From: Ammoniphilus resinae
Lineage (GTDB): Bacteria > Bacillota > Bacilli > Aneurinibacillales > RAOX-1
Direction: 5' to 3'
Length of the DNA: 64,000 bases
Assembly (NCBI RefSeq): GCF_017873965.1
Contig: NZ_JAGGKT010000016.1
Coordinates: forward strand, 1-64,000
The translations under genes and the position numbers were made by a program. The notes below the pieces were generated by a model. The model saw nothing but the letters and a program-made list of their open reading frames with translations. It was not told where the DNA came from and searched no databases. Below are positions 44,604-55,282 of the stretch, piece after piece. Position 1 is the first letter of the stretch; each line of letters starts with the position of its first letter.

Positions 44604-44626
44604 AGGGGCATTCAGCCCCTTTTTTT
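44604..44626 (+). terminator. Rho-independent terminator
   Basis: AGGGGC and GCCCCT around ATTCA, followed by seven T residues. A separate CAGTATTT/AAATACTG inverted repeat lies just upstream (44551-44589). Confidence 0.88.
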
Positions 44627-44630
44627 CGTA

Positions 44631-45728
44631 TTAGGGCGTTACAAAATTTTGCGTGTAATAATCGTTCTTTACCCCAACGCCAAGTGTAGTAAATGGAGCG
44701 TATAAAATATTTTTTCGATGTCCCTCTGAATTCATCCAACCTTCCAAAGCCTCTATTCCATCGTTTTGACCATAGGCGATATTTTCTCCTGCCGTTTTAT
44801 AATGTATACCCGCAAATTCCATCCGTTCAAAAGGATCCATTCCCGTCGTTTTGGACACATGATCAAAAAATTGATGGGACACCATGTCCATACTGTGCGA
44901 GCGGGCTACCCTCGCAGCCTCCTCATTCCACGTTAGAACCGAAAGGTTATATCTTTGTCGAATCACATTGGTGAGATCAAAAATTTGTTTGGCCATGCTT
45001 TGCTCAAGCTTGTCCTGTTGTTCCTGATTCAAAGAAGCTTTCGTCAGACTTGGCTTTTGCCCGGTATATGTAAATTGCCTATTAAAGAAGCTCCCTTTTA
45101 CCAAGGCTTCCTTGGAAAGAAAGCGAATTCCCGTTACTCGCTGTTCCCGGTAAAGATCAAGATAAAATAAGATAGGTTGCTCTTCGATCATAAATAGTGC
45201 TTTCCCATCCACGTTGTTATCAACGCTAACTTGGGCGTTCTCATAGGAGAAGGTGATTCTATTTTGAAAAGGGAAGGTGTCTAGCAATTCTTTTTTACTA
45301 GAATCGATTTGTATTCCGCGAAAAGACCAGGTTGGCGCATTGGAATAGATCTCCATTACTTTCCCATCCTTTACAGCAGCTTGTACATAATGGTTGGGAT
45401 CCTTGTTGTAAATCCACCACACATAGCCTAACGGATGTGGATCAATGCGCTGTGGACTGCCCCATGTTTCCTTTAGGTGTTGTGTTGACTGACCTATAGC
45501 AATACCCAAGATACCCTGCTGATTGGTTTTAAGTGTTGCTAAGGGTGGTGCGGGTGTTGAATCCGAGATCGGCTGATGCGGCAAAGCAAGGTTCTCTGCA
45601 AACTCTTGGCCTTGTTCCCAAAAATCGACTGCTTGATCTCTTAAAGAAGTATCTGCTGAACAAAAGGTAGGAAGACATAAAATAGCAAAAACAAAAACTG
45701 CCACTCGAAAGGTTTTACCTCGGAACAT
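44631..45728 (-). CDS. Secreted CAP-domain protein (YkwD-like)
   Basis: 365 aa from the ATG at 45728, 7 nt after AGGAGG; the ATG at 45734 is too close to that site. The signal peptide ends near PTFCSA. A CAP-associated N-terminal domain (about 70-215, starting LGIAIGQSTQHLKETWGSP) precedes the CAP/SCP domain, with SHSMDMVSHQFFDH, AGENIAYG and WMNSEGHRKNIL. The Bacillus CAP proteins have no firmly known activity; many are sporulation- or wall-associated. Confidence 0.9.
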   Translation of the reverse strand: MFRGKTFRVAVFVFAILCLPTFCSADTSLRDQAVDFWEQGQEFAENLALPHQPISDSTPAPPLATLKTNQQGILGIAIGQSTQHLKETWGSPQRIDPHPLGYVWWIYNKDPNHYVQAAVKDGKVMEIYSNAPTWSFRGIQIDSSKKELLDTFPFQNRITFSYENAQVSVDNNVDGKALFMIEEQPILFYLDLYREQRVTGIRFLSKEALVKGSFFNRQFTYTGQKPSLTKASLNQEQQDKLEQSMAKQIFDLTNVIRQRYNLSVLTWNEEAARVARSHSMDMVSHQFFDHVSKTTGMDPFERMEFAGIHYKTAGENIAYGQNDGIEALEGWMNSEGHRKNILYAPFTTLGVGVKNDYYTQNFVTP

Positions 45729-45834
45729 TTTCATTCCTCCTTATCCATACGATGATTATATCATAGGAGGAAAACTGTTCGATTTCTTTTTACTCTGCGG
45801 CTTCGGCTTTTCAAACCAAAACCGCAGATTCCGA

Positions 45835-47133
45835 TCATGAAATCAACCTTTGTGCTGCTTGAATTAGTTCGAGCCCCTTTTGCCGTGGAATTAGTTGCAT
45901 TGCCATAAAACGTTTTACTTGTTTGATAAAGGTCTTTAAGTGAAAGATGGCTTTGTTAAGATTTTTTTCTAATGCCGTACACACATGGTCTGGCAGACCC
46001 AGACTGCGAATTTTCTGTCGTAAATGGGTTAATTTGTTCAACTGTGCTTTGCGTTGGAGTCTACTTTTTAACGTGCTTGTGAGGTTGAGTGATTGAACGC
46101 CTGCTGTATTTGGCATATTTAGATTCATACCCTGAAACGGCTCAAACGGGAATTGAGGCAAATTTGCAGGCAACATCATGTTGCTCGGAAGTGTTTGTGG
46201 CATGGGAAAAGCAAGATTACCAGGATTAAAACTAAGGGGGGGCAGTGGTGGAATCATATTTAATGCATTGGGTGTACCAAGATTCCAAGAACCTGCAAGT
46301 AGATCATTTGGGATCATCCCCTGAGGAAAAGAGGGGAGATCAAGCTTCGCCAAATCGCCCATTGAGAAATTTGGCGCCTCTAATGCAGGGAAATTTGTTG
46401 GGAGTTGCATGTTTGGTAAATCCATGTTTGGCAGCTGCATAGTTGGTAAATCTGTGTTTGGTAACGACATATCTACATTGTCCGGCATACTCGGAAAATT
46501 ATTCTTTGTGGGCAGCTTGTTTAACAGCTTTTCATTTTCCGATAAAGTGGAGAGTTCATTGTTTACTTTAGTCGGATCATCAGTCGCCGGATCTTTTCGG
46601 AGAAGTGGATTTGTATCGCTAAATGGATTGGTACTCTCCAATTGGTTTAGTGGATTGTTTAAAATGGCAGGGTCAGCTGCCGGCACCTTTGGAGTTGATT
46701 CTAGGGCAGGATCTGCCTCACTCTGAGTGGGATCGGTAAGTATAAAAAGTAAGCCGTTTTCCGCGGAAGAAATTCCGATTGGATTTCCATCCAACAGGAG
46801 GGTATGTTCGAGCTCTTGCGTTTCTGTATTAATGATCGAAATGTCCCTCGAACCTGAATTCGTGACATAAATCCGCGACCCATCAGGAGAAAGCGTTATA
46901 CCTTTGGGTTTTCTCCCTACAGAAATTGTCGCCAATATGGTTCGGGCAGAAGTATCCCAGATGGTTAGTTGATCTGTCTCATGGTGTGTCAAATAGGCGC
47001 GGTCTCCATTGGGACTGAGAGCAATGCCACATGTTTTCTCTGTGACGGGAAGGGAAAAGAGATGTTCATGTGTCCATAGATCAATCACCTGAATCTGGTT
47101 TTCTGGTTCTCCGGGCAGCTTTTTATTTTCCAT
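45835..47133 (-). CDS. Beta-propeller (YVTN-type) protein with low-complexity middle
   Basis: 432 aa. Residues about 1-135 form three YncE/YVTN-type repeats (IALSPNGDRAYLTHH, ITLSPDGSRIYVTNS). Residues about 140-345 are low-complexity, rich in Pro, Asn, Leu and Met, with repeats such as LPNMDLPNMQLP. The C-terminal 80 residues are basic and helical (LRQKIRSLGLPDHV). No signal peptide is seen. Three propeller repeats are too few for a closed ring, so oligomerisation or degeneration is likely. I know of no function; a spore or cell-surface structural protein is one guess. Confidence 0.65.
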   Translation of the reverse strand: MENKKLPGEPENQIQVIDLWTHEHLFSLPVTEKTCGIALSPNGDRAYLTHHETDQLTIWDTSARTILATISVGRKPKGITLSPDGSRIYVTNSGSRDISIINTETQELEHTLLLDGNPIGISSAENGLLFILTDPTQSEADPALESTPKVPAADPAILNNPLNQLESTNPFSDTNPLLRKDPATDDPTKVNNELSTLSENEKLLNKLPTKNNFPSMPDNVDMSLPNTDLPTMQLPNMDLPNMQLPTNFPALEAPNFSMGDLAKLDLPSFPQGMIPNDLLAGSWNLGTPNALNMIPPLPPLSFNPGNLAFPMPQTLPSNMMLPANLPQFPFEPFQGMNLNMPNTAGVQSLNLTSTLKSRLQRKAQLNKLTHLRQKIRSLGLPDHVCTALEKNLNKAIFHLKTFIKQVKRFMAMQLIPRQKGLELIQAAQRLIS

Positions 47134-47284
47134 AATGGTGGGACCTCCTCTGTCATAAGTTACTACGCCTATCTTATGGTTAAATAACTAAAAGTGTATG
47201 GACGTGTACCTATCCACATCCACCTATTTATTTGGAAGTAGAAAAAGGGCTAATAGCATCTGGCTAATGGGGGTAAATTTTTTC

Positions 47285-47313
47285 TTGATTAACAAACGGA
47301 ATCTCACTATAAT
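47285..47313 (+). promoter_or_regulatory. Promoter of the tRNA-Leu gene
   Basis: TTGATT (47285-47290), a 17-bp spacer and TATAAT (47308-47313), 15 bp upstream of the tRNA. Confidence 0.85.
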
Positions 47314-47328
47314 AAAAGCATAGTAAAT

Positions 47329-47415
47329 GCGGATGTGGCGGAATCGGCAGACGCGCTAGATTCAGGTTCTAGTGGTGGCAACATCGTGGGGGTTCAAGTC
47401 CCTTCATCCGCACCA
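47329..47415 (+). tRNA. tRNA-Leu (anticodon CAG)
   Basis: 87 nt with a long variable arm typical of class II tRNAs. The acceptor GCGGATG pairs with CATCCGC, the anticodon stem CTAGA/TCTAG encloses TTCAGGT with anticodon CAG, the T-loop GTTCAAGTC region is present, and discriminator A and CCA are encoded. It has its own promoter and terminator. Confidence 0.96.
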
Positions 47416-47433
47416 AATACATATGTAAATGAT

Positions 47434-47466
47434 AACCCCTCGCTGATGGCGAGGGGTTTTGCTTTT
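47434..47466 (+). terminator. Terminator of the tRNA-Leu gene
   Basis: ACCCCTCGC and GCGAGGGGT form a perfect 9-bp stem, followed by TTTTGCTTTT. Confidence 0.92.
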
Positions 47467-47473
47467 CTTTCTG

Positions 47474-47518
47474 ATGAAGGACATACCGGCAGCATTTAGC
47501 CCAATAATTGTCCTTCAT
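47474..47518. repeat. Solo 45-nt palindromic unit (10-25-10)
   Basis: ATGAAGGACA and TGTCCTTCAT form perfect 10-bp arms around exactly 25 nt, the same geometry as the units of array 3. The arms are the same as those of the palindrome at 6458-6488, which shows the complementary 7-nt linker arrangement. Confidence 0.8.
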
Positions 47519-47568
47519 AACCTCAATTATAGGGGTATATATCCCTCATCTCGCAACAGGCAGTCCTC

Positions 47569-48162
47569 TTACGGCAACTCCTGCTGTCTCTTTTTCAGTT
47601 CAATCAACCCCAACACCTTCAGTGCCTGAAATTCTTCAGGAGAAAGACGCTCTAAAAGGGCTTTTTTGATCTCCTGTTTTTCTTCAGCAGTGACTCCGCC
47701 GCTGGCCATGGAAACAAACTCTTTCAGTTCTGACATGGAAAATCGGCTGAGTAGGAATTTCAATGCTTCTTCCTTATTCGAAAAGCCGACTTTTTCTTGA
47801 TTTCCCGTAGTAGCTGTTGAAGTGCCGGTCTCGGACCCGCTGGAACTGGAACCAGCCCGACCCCCAGATTCGGAAGGTTCAGGTGTGACCGTGGTGTTTT
47901 GATCACTCTTCTGACTATCCCCAGCAGAATCCTGATCAACTTCCTCCTGATCAGAAGGGATAGCTCCTAACTGCTCTTCCAATGCCTTTTGCACCGCGGG
48001 CTCCTTCATCAGTTCATTTACTTCGTCATCTGTCAACATGTCCTTTGTTACTTGTTCTACCAGCCGGTCGGAGGCAAAACTGATTACCCAATTATATCCG
48101 ATTACGCCGAGTACAGCTAAGCAAACTACACTACCTAGTATCCACTTTGTACGTTTACGCAT
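47569..48162 (-). CDS. Membrane-anchored protein of unknown function
   Basis: 197 aa. One N-terminal transmembrane anchor (about 7-29) is followed by a short helical part (about 33-70), a Ser/Thr/Gly/Glu-rich linker (about 71-120) and a helical C-terminal domain with KEEALKFLLSRFSMSELKEF and a repeated LxxLxPEEFQALK pattern. The phrase pattern (FSMSELKEFVSMASGG) resembles uncharacterised Firmicute spore or membrane proteins. ATG follows GGAGGG. Confidence 0.65.
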   Translation of the reverse strand: MRKRTKWILGSVVCLAVLGVIGYNWVISFASDRLVEQVTKDMLTDDEVNELMKEPAVQKALEEQLGAIPSDQEEVDQDSAGDSQKSDQNTTVTPEPSESGGRAGSSSSGSETGTSTATTGNQEKVGFSNKEEALKFLLSRFSMSELKEFVSMASGGVTAEEKQEIKKALLERLSPEEFQALKVLGLIELKKRQQELP

Positions 48163-48205
48163 AATTCCCTCCAGAGCACTTCAAATATAAGCAATATTGT
48201 ATCAT

Positions 48206-48556
48206 CTATTTGTGGGTTTTAGCGTAAAATTTTATTTCCTTAACTAACTGTTCTTCCGTTGATTTTTTTATGTCCAATCTTAATCCATATTGGTTGCCTT
48301 TATGCCAAAGAATTTCCCCCTCTAAAATAAAAGAGGTTTGATTCAATGTAAATTCGAAGGCCAACTCCAATTCCCGACTTGTAGGCATGTTCAGTGATGT
48401 TTCCAGCTTCATTCCGTGTGGGCTGAGGTCAATAATTTTGGCGATTCCTTCAGATGTTTGAACAGGTTTTCCTTCTAATTGGATAATTTTAAACTTGGTT
48501 TCCAAGGGGGGGGCAAAAATAAAACGGAAGGGTTCATTTCGAGTATGATAATCCAT
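48206..48556 (-). CDS. PilZ domain protein
   Basis: 116 aa, a single PilZ domain. The c-di-GMP-binding elements are an N-terminal arginine pair (R6 and R11, spacing slightly different from the usual RxxxR) and DLSPHG matching the D/NxSxxG motif. LWHKGNQYGLRLD fits the domain end. It probably acts as a c-di-GMP effector, linking to the EAL and HD-GYP enzymes in the window. The ribosome binding site, GAGGT, is close to the ATG. Confidence 0.82.
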   Translation of the reverse strand: MDYHTRNEPFRFIFAPPLETKFKIIQLEGKPVQTSEGIAKIIDLSPHGMKLETSLNMPTSRELELAFEFTLNQTSFILEGEILWHKGNQYGLRLDIKKSTEEQLVKEIKFYAKTHK

Positions 48557-48656
48557 CGTAACCTCTCATTTAATTGATCTCTTTTCCACAAATTATAAGA
48601 GATTTTCGGCCACAAAGGGAGAGGAAAAGTGACAAAATTAGAAAAAAAGACCGAGC

Positions 48657-49430
48657 TTATGCTCGGTCACTCCATTTAGCAGGGCGTTTTTCCAAAAAGG
48701 CAGAAATCCCTTCCACAGCATCCTCATGCTGGCTGTTGGTTGCCATTACTTCGGAAGCATAGTTTAATGCTTGGAAGTCTTCCATATTGATCTGCTGATA
48801 GAATGCTTTCTTCCCAATTTCTAGCGTGTTTAAGCTATGGCGTGCAACGGACTCAGCTAGCGCCTGTACGGCATCGGATAATTGTTCAGGTGTTACTACT
48901 TTGTTAACAAGTCCATGGATTAAAGCCTCCTCAGCAGAAATAAAATCACCAGTAAATAACATTTCAGCGGCTTTTTTGCGGCCTAAGTTACGGCTGACAA
49001 ACACGGAAGGGGTAGTGCAGAAGAATCCGATATGTACCCCAGGGGTGGCAAATTTCGCCGCTTCACTTGCGACAGCTAGGTCACATGCCGCTACCAATTG
49101 AGCTCCAGCTGCTGTAGCAATGCCGTGTATCTTGGCAATTGTAATTTGAGGGATTTCACGGATGGTGCGGAATAGTTTTTGACATTCTTGGAATAAATGT
49201 AGAACTTCACGAGTTGGTTTTCCAGAAATTTCGCGAAGATTGTGTCCAGAGCTAAATACTTTTCCTTCTGCCTGGATGATTAACACGTTTACTTCACGCT
49301 CGCGACCAATCGTTTGCAAAAGCTGGTCAAATTCCTGAATAAGTGGCAAGGAAAGCGCATTACGCTGCTTGTCATTTTGAATTGTGATCGTTCCAATCTT
49401 CCCCTCAACTTGATAAGATAATAATCCCAT
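48657..49430 (-). CDS. Enoyl-CoA hydratase/isomerase family protein (ECHDC3-like)
   Basis: 257 aa from the ATG at 49430; an in-frame GTG upstream overlaps AAGGTGG. The crotonase fold is clear (SSGHNLREI, HGIATAAGAQLVAACDLAVAS). The segment GVHIGFFCTTPSVFVSRNLG lacks the catalytic glutamates and GxGG of classical hydratases and instead resembles the ECHDC3 group. The reaction is therefore unknown. It follows a complete S-box riboswitch by about 70 nt, so S-adenosylmethionine should control it, which is unexpected for this family. Confidence 0.87.
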   Translation of the reverse strand: MGLLSYQVEGKIGTITIQNDKQRNALSLPLIQEFDQLLQTIGREREVNVLIIQAEGKVFSSGHNLREISGKPTREVLHLFQECQKLFRTIREIPQITIAKIHGIATAAGAQLVAACDLAVASEAAKFATPGVHIGFFCTTPSVFVSRNLGRKKAAEMLFTGDFISAEEALIHGLVNKVVTPEQLSDAVQALAESVARHSLNTLEIGKKAFYQQINMEDFQALNYASEVMATNSQHEDAVEGISAFLEKRPAKWSDRA

Positions 49431-49502
49431 CTTCTTTTCCACCTTTCCTTTTTAAAAAAATAGTTTACTAGAATTCAGGAAATCGACACTTCTCAGGCGA
49501 CA

Positions 49503-49665
49503 AGAAAAGCCTTCTTCATAAGAAGAAGGCATCGGATGTAAAATGTCTACTCCTTATCTACCAGAACAAGATGTTCCGCAGGAATTAGCACCATGCTTAA
49601 CAGGAATCCTGCAAGCGGGTTGCCGGGTTTCATCGGGCCAGTCCCTCCACCACTCTCGATAAGAG
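49503..49665 (-). promoter_or_regulatory. SAM-I (S-box) riboswitch with terminator
   Basis: On the minus strand, CTCTTATCGAGAG begins at 49665 and is followed by the S-box core GGTGGAGGGAC-TGGCCC-ATGAAACCCGGCAACC (written in pieces). The closing P1 strand GATAAGGAG ends at 49550. The expression platform is a perfect hairpin, GCCTTCTTC/GAAGAAGGC (49530-49509), followed by TTTTCTT. The known mechanism is that SAM binding favours the terminator. The gene downstream is the crotonase at 48657. Confidence 0.92.
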
Positions 49666-49729
49666 ATTCAGTTTTATGAATGAAATAGTTTCATATTGGT
49701 CTCGTTTCTCATGACCAATTTCTGTTAGT

Positions 49730-49758
49730 ATTATAAAGTTTATCAACAAAAAGGTCAA
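49730..49758 (-). promoter_or_regulatory. Promoter of the S-box transcript
   Basis: On the minus strand, TTGACC (49758-49753), a 17-bp spacer and TATAAT (49735-49730), about 65 bp before the aptamer. Confidence 0.8.
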
Positions 49759-49878
49759 TACACATATTTATCCGGCATGAACGGGGTAGGAATACTAATG
49801 GAAGTTTTCTTTATAGTTTTTCGACATTATGCTAAGATCAAAGTACATCATTCGAAGACTTTACAAAGGGGAAAGCCT

Positions 49879-50640
49879 ATGCGACTCATTCAAGCGGTTG
49901 ATCGTGCTTTAAAAATACTCGATTTATTTGACGAGCATGAAATGGAGCTGAAAATCACAGAAATTAGTGAGCGACTAGACCTTCACAAGAGCACCGTTCA
50001 CTCGATTTTGAAAACGCTTCAATACCACGGATATATTGGACAAAATACAGAAAATGGGAAGTATAAGTTAGGGATGAAACTACTAGAAAGAGGAAATTTT
50101 GTCATCCAAGGATTAGATATAAGAAAGATAGCGAAAAGAAATCTTCATGATCTTTCTATGCGGACCGGCCAAACCACACATCTGGTTGTTCTCGACGGCA
50201 AACATGGGGTTTATATTGATAAAGTAGAAGGACCTTTGGCGGTAGTGCTCTATTCTCGCATTGGACGCCGGGTATCGATTCATTGTAGTGCGGTGGGGAA
50301 GGTTTTGGTAGGTAATCAAAGGCAGGAGAAGATAGAGGAAATTTTAGCAGATTATCAATACGAGCGAAGAGCCAAAAATACGATCACCGATCGGGAAAGC
50401 TATTTGAAAGAGTTGGAACTCGTTCGTCAGCGGGGATACTCTATCGATAATGAGGAAAATGAGGAAGGGGTACGAAGTGTGGCGGTTCCCATCCGCGACC
50501 ATTCGGGCCAGGTGATCGCAGCGATTAGTTTGTCATCTCTTCTTTCGAGTATAGATGACGAAACATTCACAGGGTTCATAAAAATGGTGCAAGAAACAGG
50601 GCAGGCGATTTCTGAACAGATGGGATACGGACTGGGTTAA
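49879..50640 (+). CDS. IclR family transcriptional regulator
   Basis: 253 aa from the ATG at 49879 behind AAAGGGGAAAG; the frame is open further upstream but without a ribosome binding site. The winged-helix domain (about 1-65) contains ITEISERLDLHKSTVHSILK, and the effector domain (about 80-250) carries HCSAVGKVLVG and EEGVRSVAVPI. It sits 51 nt before glpK on the same strand and probably controls it. In Bacillus, glp genes are usually under GlpP antitermination, so this arrangement resembles the IclR/GylR-type control known from actinomycetes. Confidence 0.9.
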   Translation: MRLIQAVDRALKILDLFDEHEMELKITEISERLDLHKSTVHSILKTLQYHGYIGQNTENGKYKLGMKLLERGNFVIQGLDIRKIAKRNLHDLSMRTGQTTHLVVLDGKHGVYIDKVEGPLAVVLYSRIGRRVSIHCSAVGKVLVGNQRQEKIEEILADYQYERRAKNTITDRESYLKELELVRQRGYSIDNEENEEGVRSVAVPIRDHSGQVIAAISLSSLLSSIDDETFTGFIKMVQETGQAISEQMGYGLG

Positions 50641-50676
50641 GATTCTTTTGTAGAAAAAGAAGCCATAGAATAATAG

Positions 50677-52511
<1,835 letters not shown>

Positions 52512-52634
52512 TCAATACATCCCTCCTGTTAGTGTATTCAAGGGGAATGTTAGAAAGTGACGGCAGAATGTTGTACTACTCTTCCAAAATTCAGCATATT
52601 TTTTAAAGTAAATTCTGGTTTAGGAGGTAGTAAC

Positions 52635-52838
52635 ATGTCGAATCAACTGTGGGAATATAAAATTCAAATTGTGGACGAGGCGATGGCCAATTACCCTGAA
52701 CAGCTTCAAATCCAGTTCAATCGACTGGGGCGTGAAGGATGGGAGTTGATTAGCACGAACCGCTCTTCCTACGAGGAAGGCGGCCGTACGTATGTTAGGA
52801 CGACCTTTGTCTTTAAGCGGGGGCTTGAACCGAAGTAG
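52635..52838 (+). CDS. DUF4177 domain protein
   Basis: 67 aa from the ATG at 52635 behind TAGGAGGT. The DUF4177 pattern is complete: WEYKIQIVD, LNRLGREGWELI-like (FNRLGREGWELIS) and a final VFKR. Such small proteins are common in Firmicutes and have no known function. Its 3' side carries a palindromic unit and array 4. Confidence 0.85.
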   Translation: MSNQLWEYKIQIVDEAMANYPEQLQIQFNRLGREGWELISTNRSSYEEGGRTYVRTTFVFKRGLEPK

Positions 52839-52846
52839 CATGTTGT

Positions 52847-52893
52847 CCCTTCTGATCGGAGTGAGTTTTTGAGTTTCCTCCTGATCAGAAGGG
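52847..52893. repeat. Solo palindromic unit (11-25-11)
   Basis: CCCTTCTGATC and GATCAGAAGGG form perfect 11-bp arms around exactly 25 nt. The geometry is that of the 52-bp repeat units, but the sequence is unrelated to array 4, which begins 12 bp later. It may also terminate the DUF4177 gene. Confidence 0.8.
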
Positions 52894-52904
52894 ATGTTTC
52901 TTGT

Positions 52905-53340
52905 GGGAGAATGGTCATCATCGTGGCAATGATGACCGAAATGCCCTTATGAAAATGCGAAGATGGTTATCATCAGGGCAATGATGACCAAAATGCTCCT
53001 ATGAAAATGCGAAGATGGTCATCATCAAGGCAATGATGACCAAAATGCTCCTATGAAAATGCGAAGATGGTCATCATCAAGGCAATGATGACCGAAATGC
53101 TCTTATGAAAATGCGAAGATGGTTATCATCAGGGCAATGATGACCGAAATGCTCTTATGAAAATGCGAAGATGGTTATCATCAGGGCAATGATGACCAAA
53201 ACACTCCTATGAAAATGCGAAGATGGTCATCATCAAGGCAATGATGACCAAAATGCTCCTATGAAAATGCGAAGATGGTCATCATCAAGGCAATGATGAC
53301 CAAAATGCTCCTATGAAAATGCGAAGATGGTCATCATCGG
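52905..53340. repeat. Tandem array 4: 52-bp period, eight units plus a partial
   Basis: GGTCATCAT or GGTTATCAT occurs at 52913 and then every 52 bp up to 53329. Read from the other arm, ATGATGACCA and TGGTCATCAT form 10-bp arms around exactly 25 nt, joined by a 7-nt linker (CAAGGCA). It lies between the convergent DUF4177 and adenine deaminase genes and stops 16 bp before the stop of the latter. Confidence 0.95.
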
Positions 53341-53355
53341 CGCCTCTCCCTCTCC

Positions 53356-55092
53356 CTATCGCAACCGCTGACTAGGTACAAGAATCTTATTCTGCTTGGT
53401 CGAGTAAATCCCATCCTGGGTAAAGCGGATGACGGGCAAATGGATGGCGGTAAAGAAAAATAGGGAATAGATCGGATCCTCGTGCTGATAACCGCGTTCC
53501 TGCAGCAACCGTAGGAATTGACTCGTCTCATCGATCAACTCTGCCATCCCTTTTTCACTCATCCCGCCAAGTAAAGGTAGGGGGAGTTCAAACAGTGATT
53601 CTTTGTTCTCCCGAAGGCAAATCCCGCCGCCCATTTCCATCACCCGATTCGCTGCGGCAGCCATCTCTTCCGGATTCCGGCCAAGCACAAAAAGGTCCTG
53701 CGATACGGTATAGGTACTTGCTAATGCCTCCACATTGCCAAAACCTTTTACAATGCCCCGCGTTATCCATGTTCCGGCACGATCGAGAAGGGCTACATAA
53801 AGATAGTCTGGTTTATCAGTTAAATCAATTGCACCATCATTTACGGGTAATGTCTCATCACGCTGGCGGATAATGACCGCATTCATCATCTCGCCAACAG
53901 GGAAATCCTCTCTCGCCGCAACGTGGAACCAATCGGCTTCAGCTTTCCAATCTGCAGCTGGAACTCCCAGAATTCCATAGGAAGACCAATCAATCTGAGC
54001 GGCCGACCTGTCCTTTTCAACCAGCTTCCCGTTAGCCATCACTTGCACAGGTGTCGGATGATGCAGATCCTCAAGGAATAAAATATCTGCCACTCGTCCT
54101 GGAGCAATCCCGCCTAAATCCGGGTCCAATCCATAATAGACAGCAGGATTTAAGGTGACCATCCGGTATGCCTCCCAGACAGGAACCCCGCAGTCCAATG
54201 CGATATGGATTAGCCGGTCAACCGTCCCTTGTTCATAGAAAAATGGAGGAGACCCATCCGTCGTCATCATCAATCGATCCCATGGGACGCGCTCCAGCTT
54301 CAGAAGACCCTGCAGCAATTCGGGCAGATCCGGGCGGATTGAGGAATTTCGCAGAGTCGCGTAAAGCCCCAGCCTTAACCTCCGCATTACTTCCTCGGTT
54401 GTAATACTCTCATGACAGCAGGTGGCACCTGCAGCCATCATTGCATTTAGCGTTTCCACAGAAGAACCCGGGTTATGCGCTTCGATCCGTTTTCCTGATT
54501 GATATGCCAGGAACATCCTCTCCCGCAGCAAAGGTTCCCCATCAAGCATCCGTTTAAAAGCAGTTAATTCGCCAGCCTGAATCACCTGCGGATGCTCGAG
54601 CGTTTGCAGGGTTCGCTGTATCGGGACCCTTGCTTCTAACTCCGGACTAGGAGTCTGGGAGTCGAGCCTGGCCCACCAGAAGTTTTTTACCGGAGAATCT
54701 TGCAGATCCTGAAAAAATCTCTCCATCTGCTCCTGGGGGGCATTGAGGAAAAAGAGCAGACTGTCATGCATCATGGTTGTCGTTCCGCGTGAGAGGGAGT
54801 AATCGATCCAGGTCAGCGGATTATAGATTTGAAAGGGGTGGGAATGTGGCTCAATATACCCGGGTACTAACGTATAATCTGCAGCATCGATCACGATCGT
54901 AGATTCATCTACTTTGGGTTCTTTGCCGCCAACATAAGCAATTCGATCCTCAAAAAGAGCAATATTCCCCTCCATCATCTCACCAGTATAGATGTTGAAA
55001 TAATTGGCATTCTTAATCCACGTCGTGGCCGCTTTCTTCAAGAGGGAGACCTCGACGAAATCATTCCATTTTTGCTCTGATAGTTTTTTCAT
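53356..55092 (-). CDS. Adenine deaminase-like amidohydrolase (YerA type)
   Basis: 578 aa from the ATG at 55092 behind AAGGGGAG, close to the length of Bacillus YerA. The amidohydrolase barrel shows PGYIEPHSHPF (metal ligands), EAHNPGSSVETLNAMMAAGA and CCHESIT, and TTDGSPP; the C-terminal adenine-deaminase domain follows. Adenine deaminases convert adenine to hypoxanthine; the YerA subgroup is only a putative member. An extended -10 promoter (TGG then TATACT) is seen upstream. Array 4 adjoins its 3' end. Confidence 0.87.
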   Translation of the reverse strand: MKKLSEQKWNDFVEVSLLKKAATTWIKNANYFNIYTGEMMEGNIALFEDRIAYVGGKEPKVDESTIVIDAADYTLVPGYIEPHSHPFQIYNPLTWIDYSLSRGTTTMMHDSLLFFLNAPQEQMERFFQDLQDSPVKNFWWARLDSQTPSPELEARVPIQRTLQTLEHPQVIQAGELTAFKRMLDGEPLLRERMFLAYQSGKRIEAHNPGSSVETLNAMMAAGATCCHESITTEEVMRRLRLGLYATLRNSSIRPDLPELLQGLLKLERVPWDRLMMTTDGSPPFFYEQGTVDRLIHIALDCGVPVWEAYRMVTLNPAVYYGLDPDLGGIAPGRVADILFLEDLHHPTPVQVMANGKLVEKDRSAAQIDWSSYGILGVPAADWKAEADWFHVAAREDFPVGEMMNAVIIRQRDETLPVNDGAIDLTDKPDYLYVALLDRAGTWITRGIVKGFGNVEALASTYTVSQDLFVLGRNPEEMAAAANRVMEMGGGICLRENKESLFELPLPLLGGMSEKGMAELIDETSQFLRLLQERGYQHEDPIYSLFFFTAIHLPVIRFTQDGIYSTKQNKILVPSQRLR

Positions 55093-55282
55093 AGGCTTGC
55101 TCTCCCCTTCTATATTTTTCCTTTTTTTAGTATACCAGATATCACATGACTTGCGGGGATAGTGGTTAAAGGGAGCAAAAAGAAACCCCTCAAACAGATC
55201 CTTTTCCACGGTGACGTTTTAAAAGTGAAAAGATGGATAAACTGGGATTGGGAAATCCATATTTTTTGCAAAGGAGTTATGA

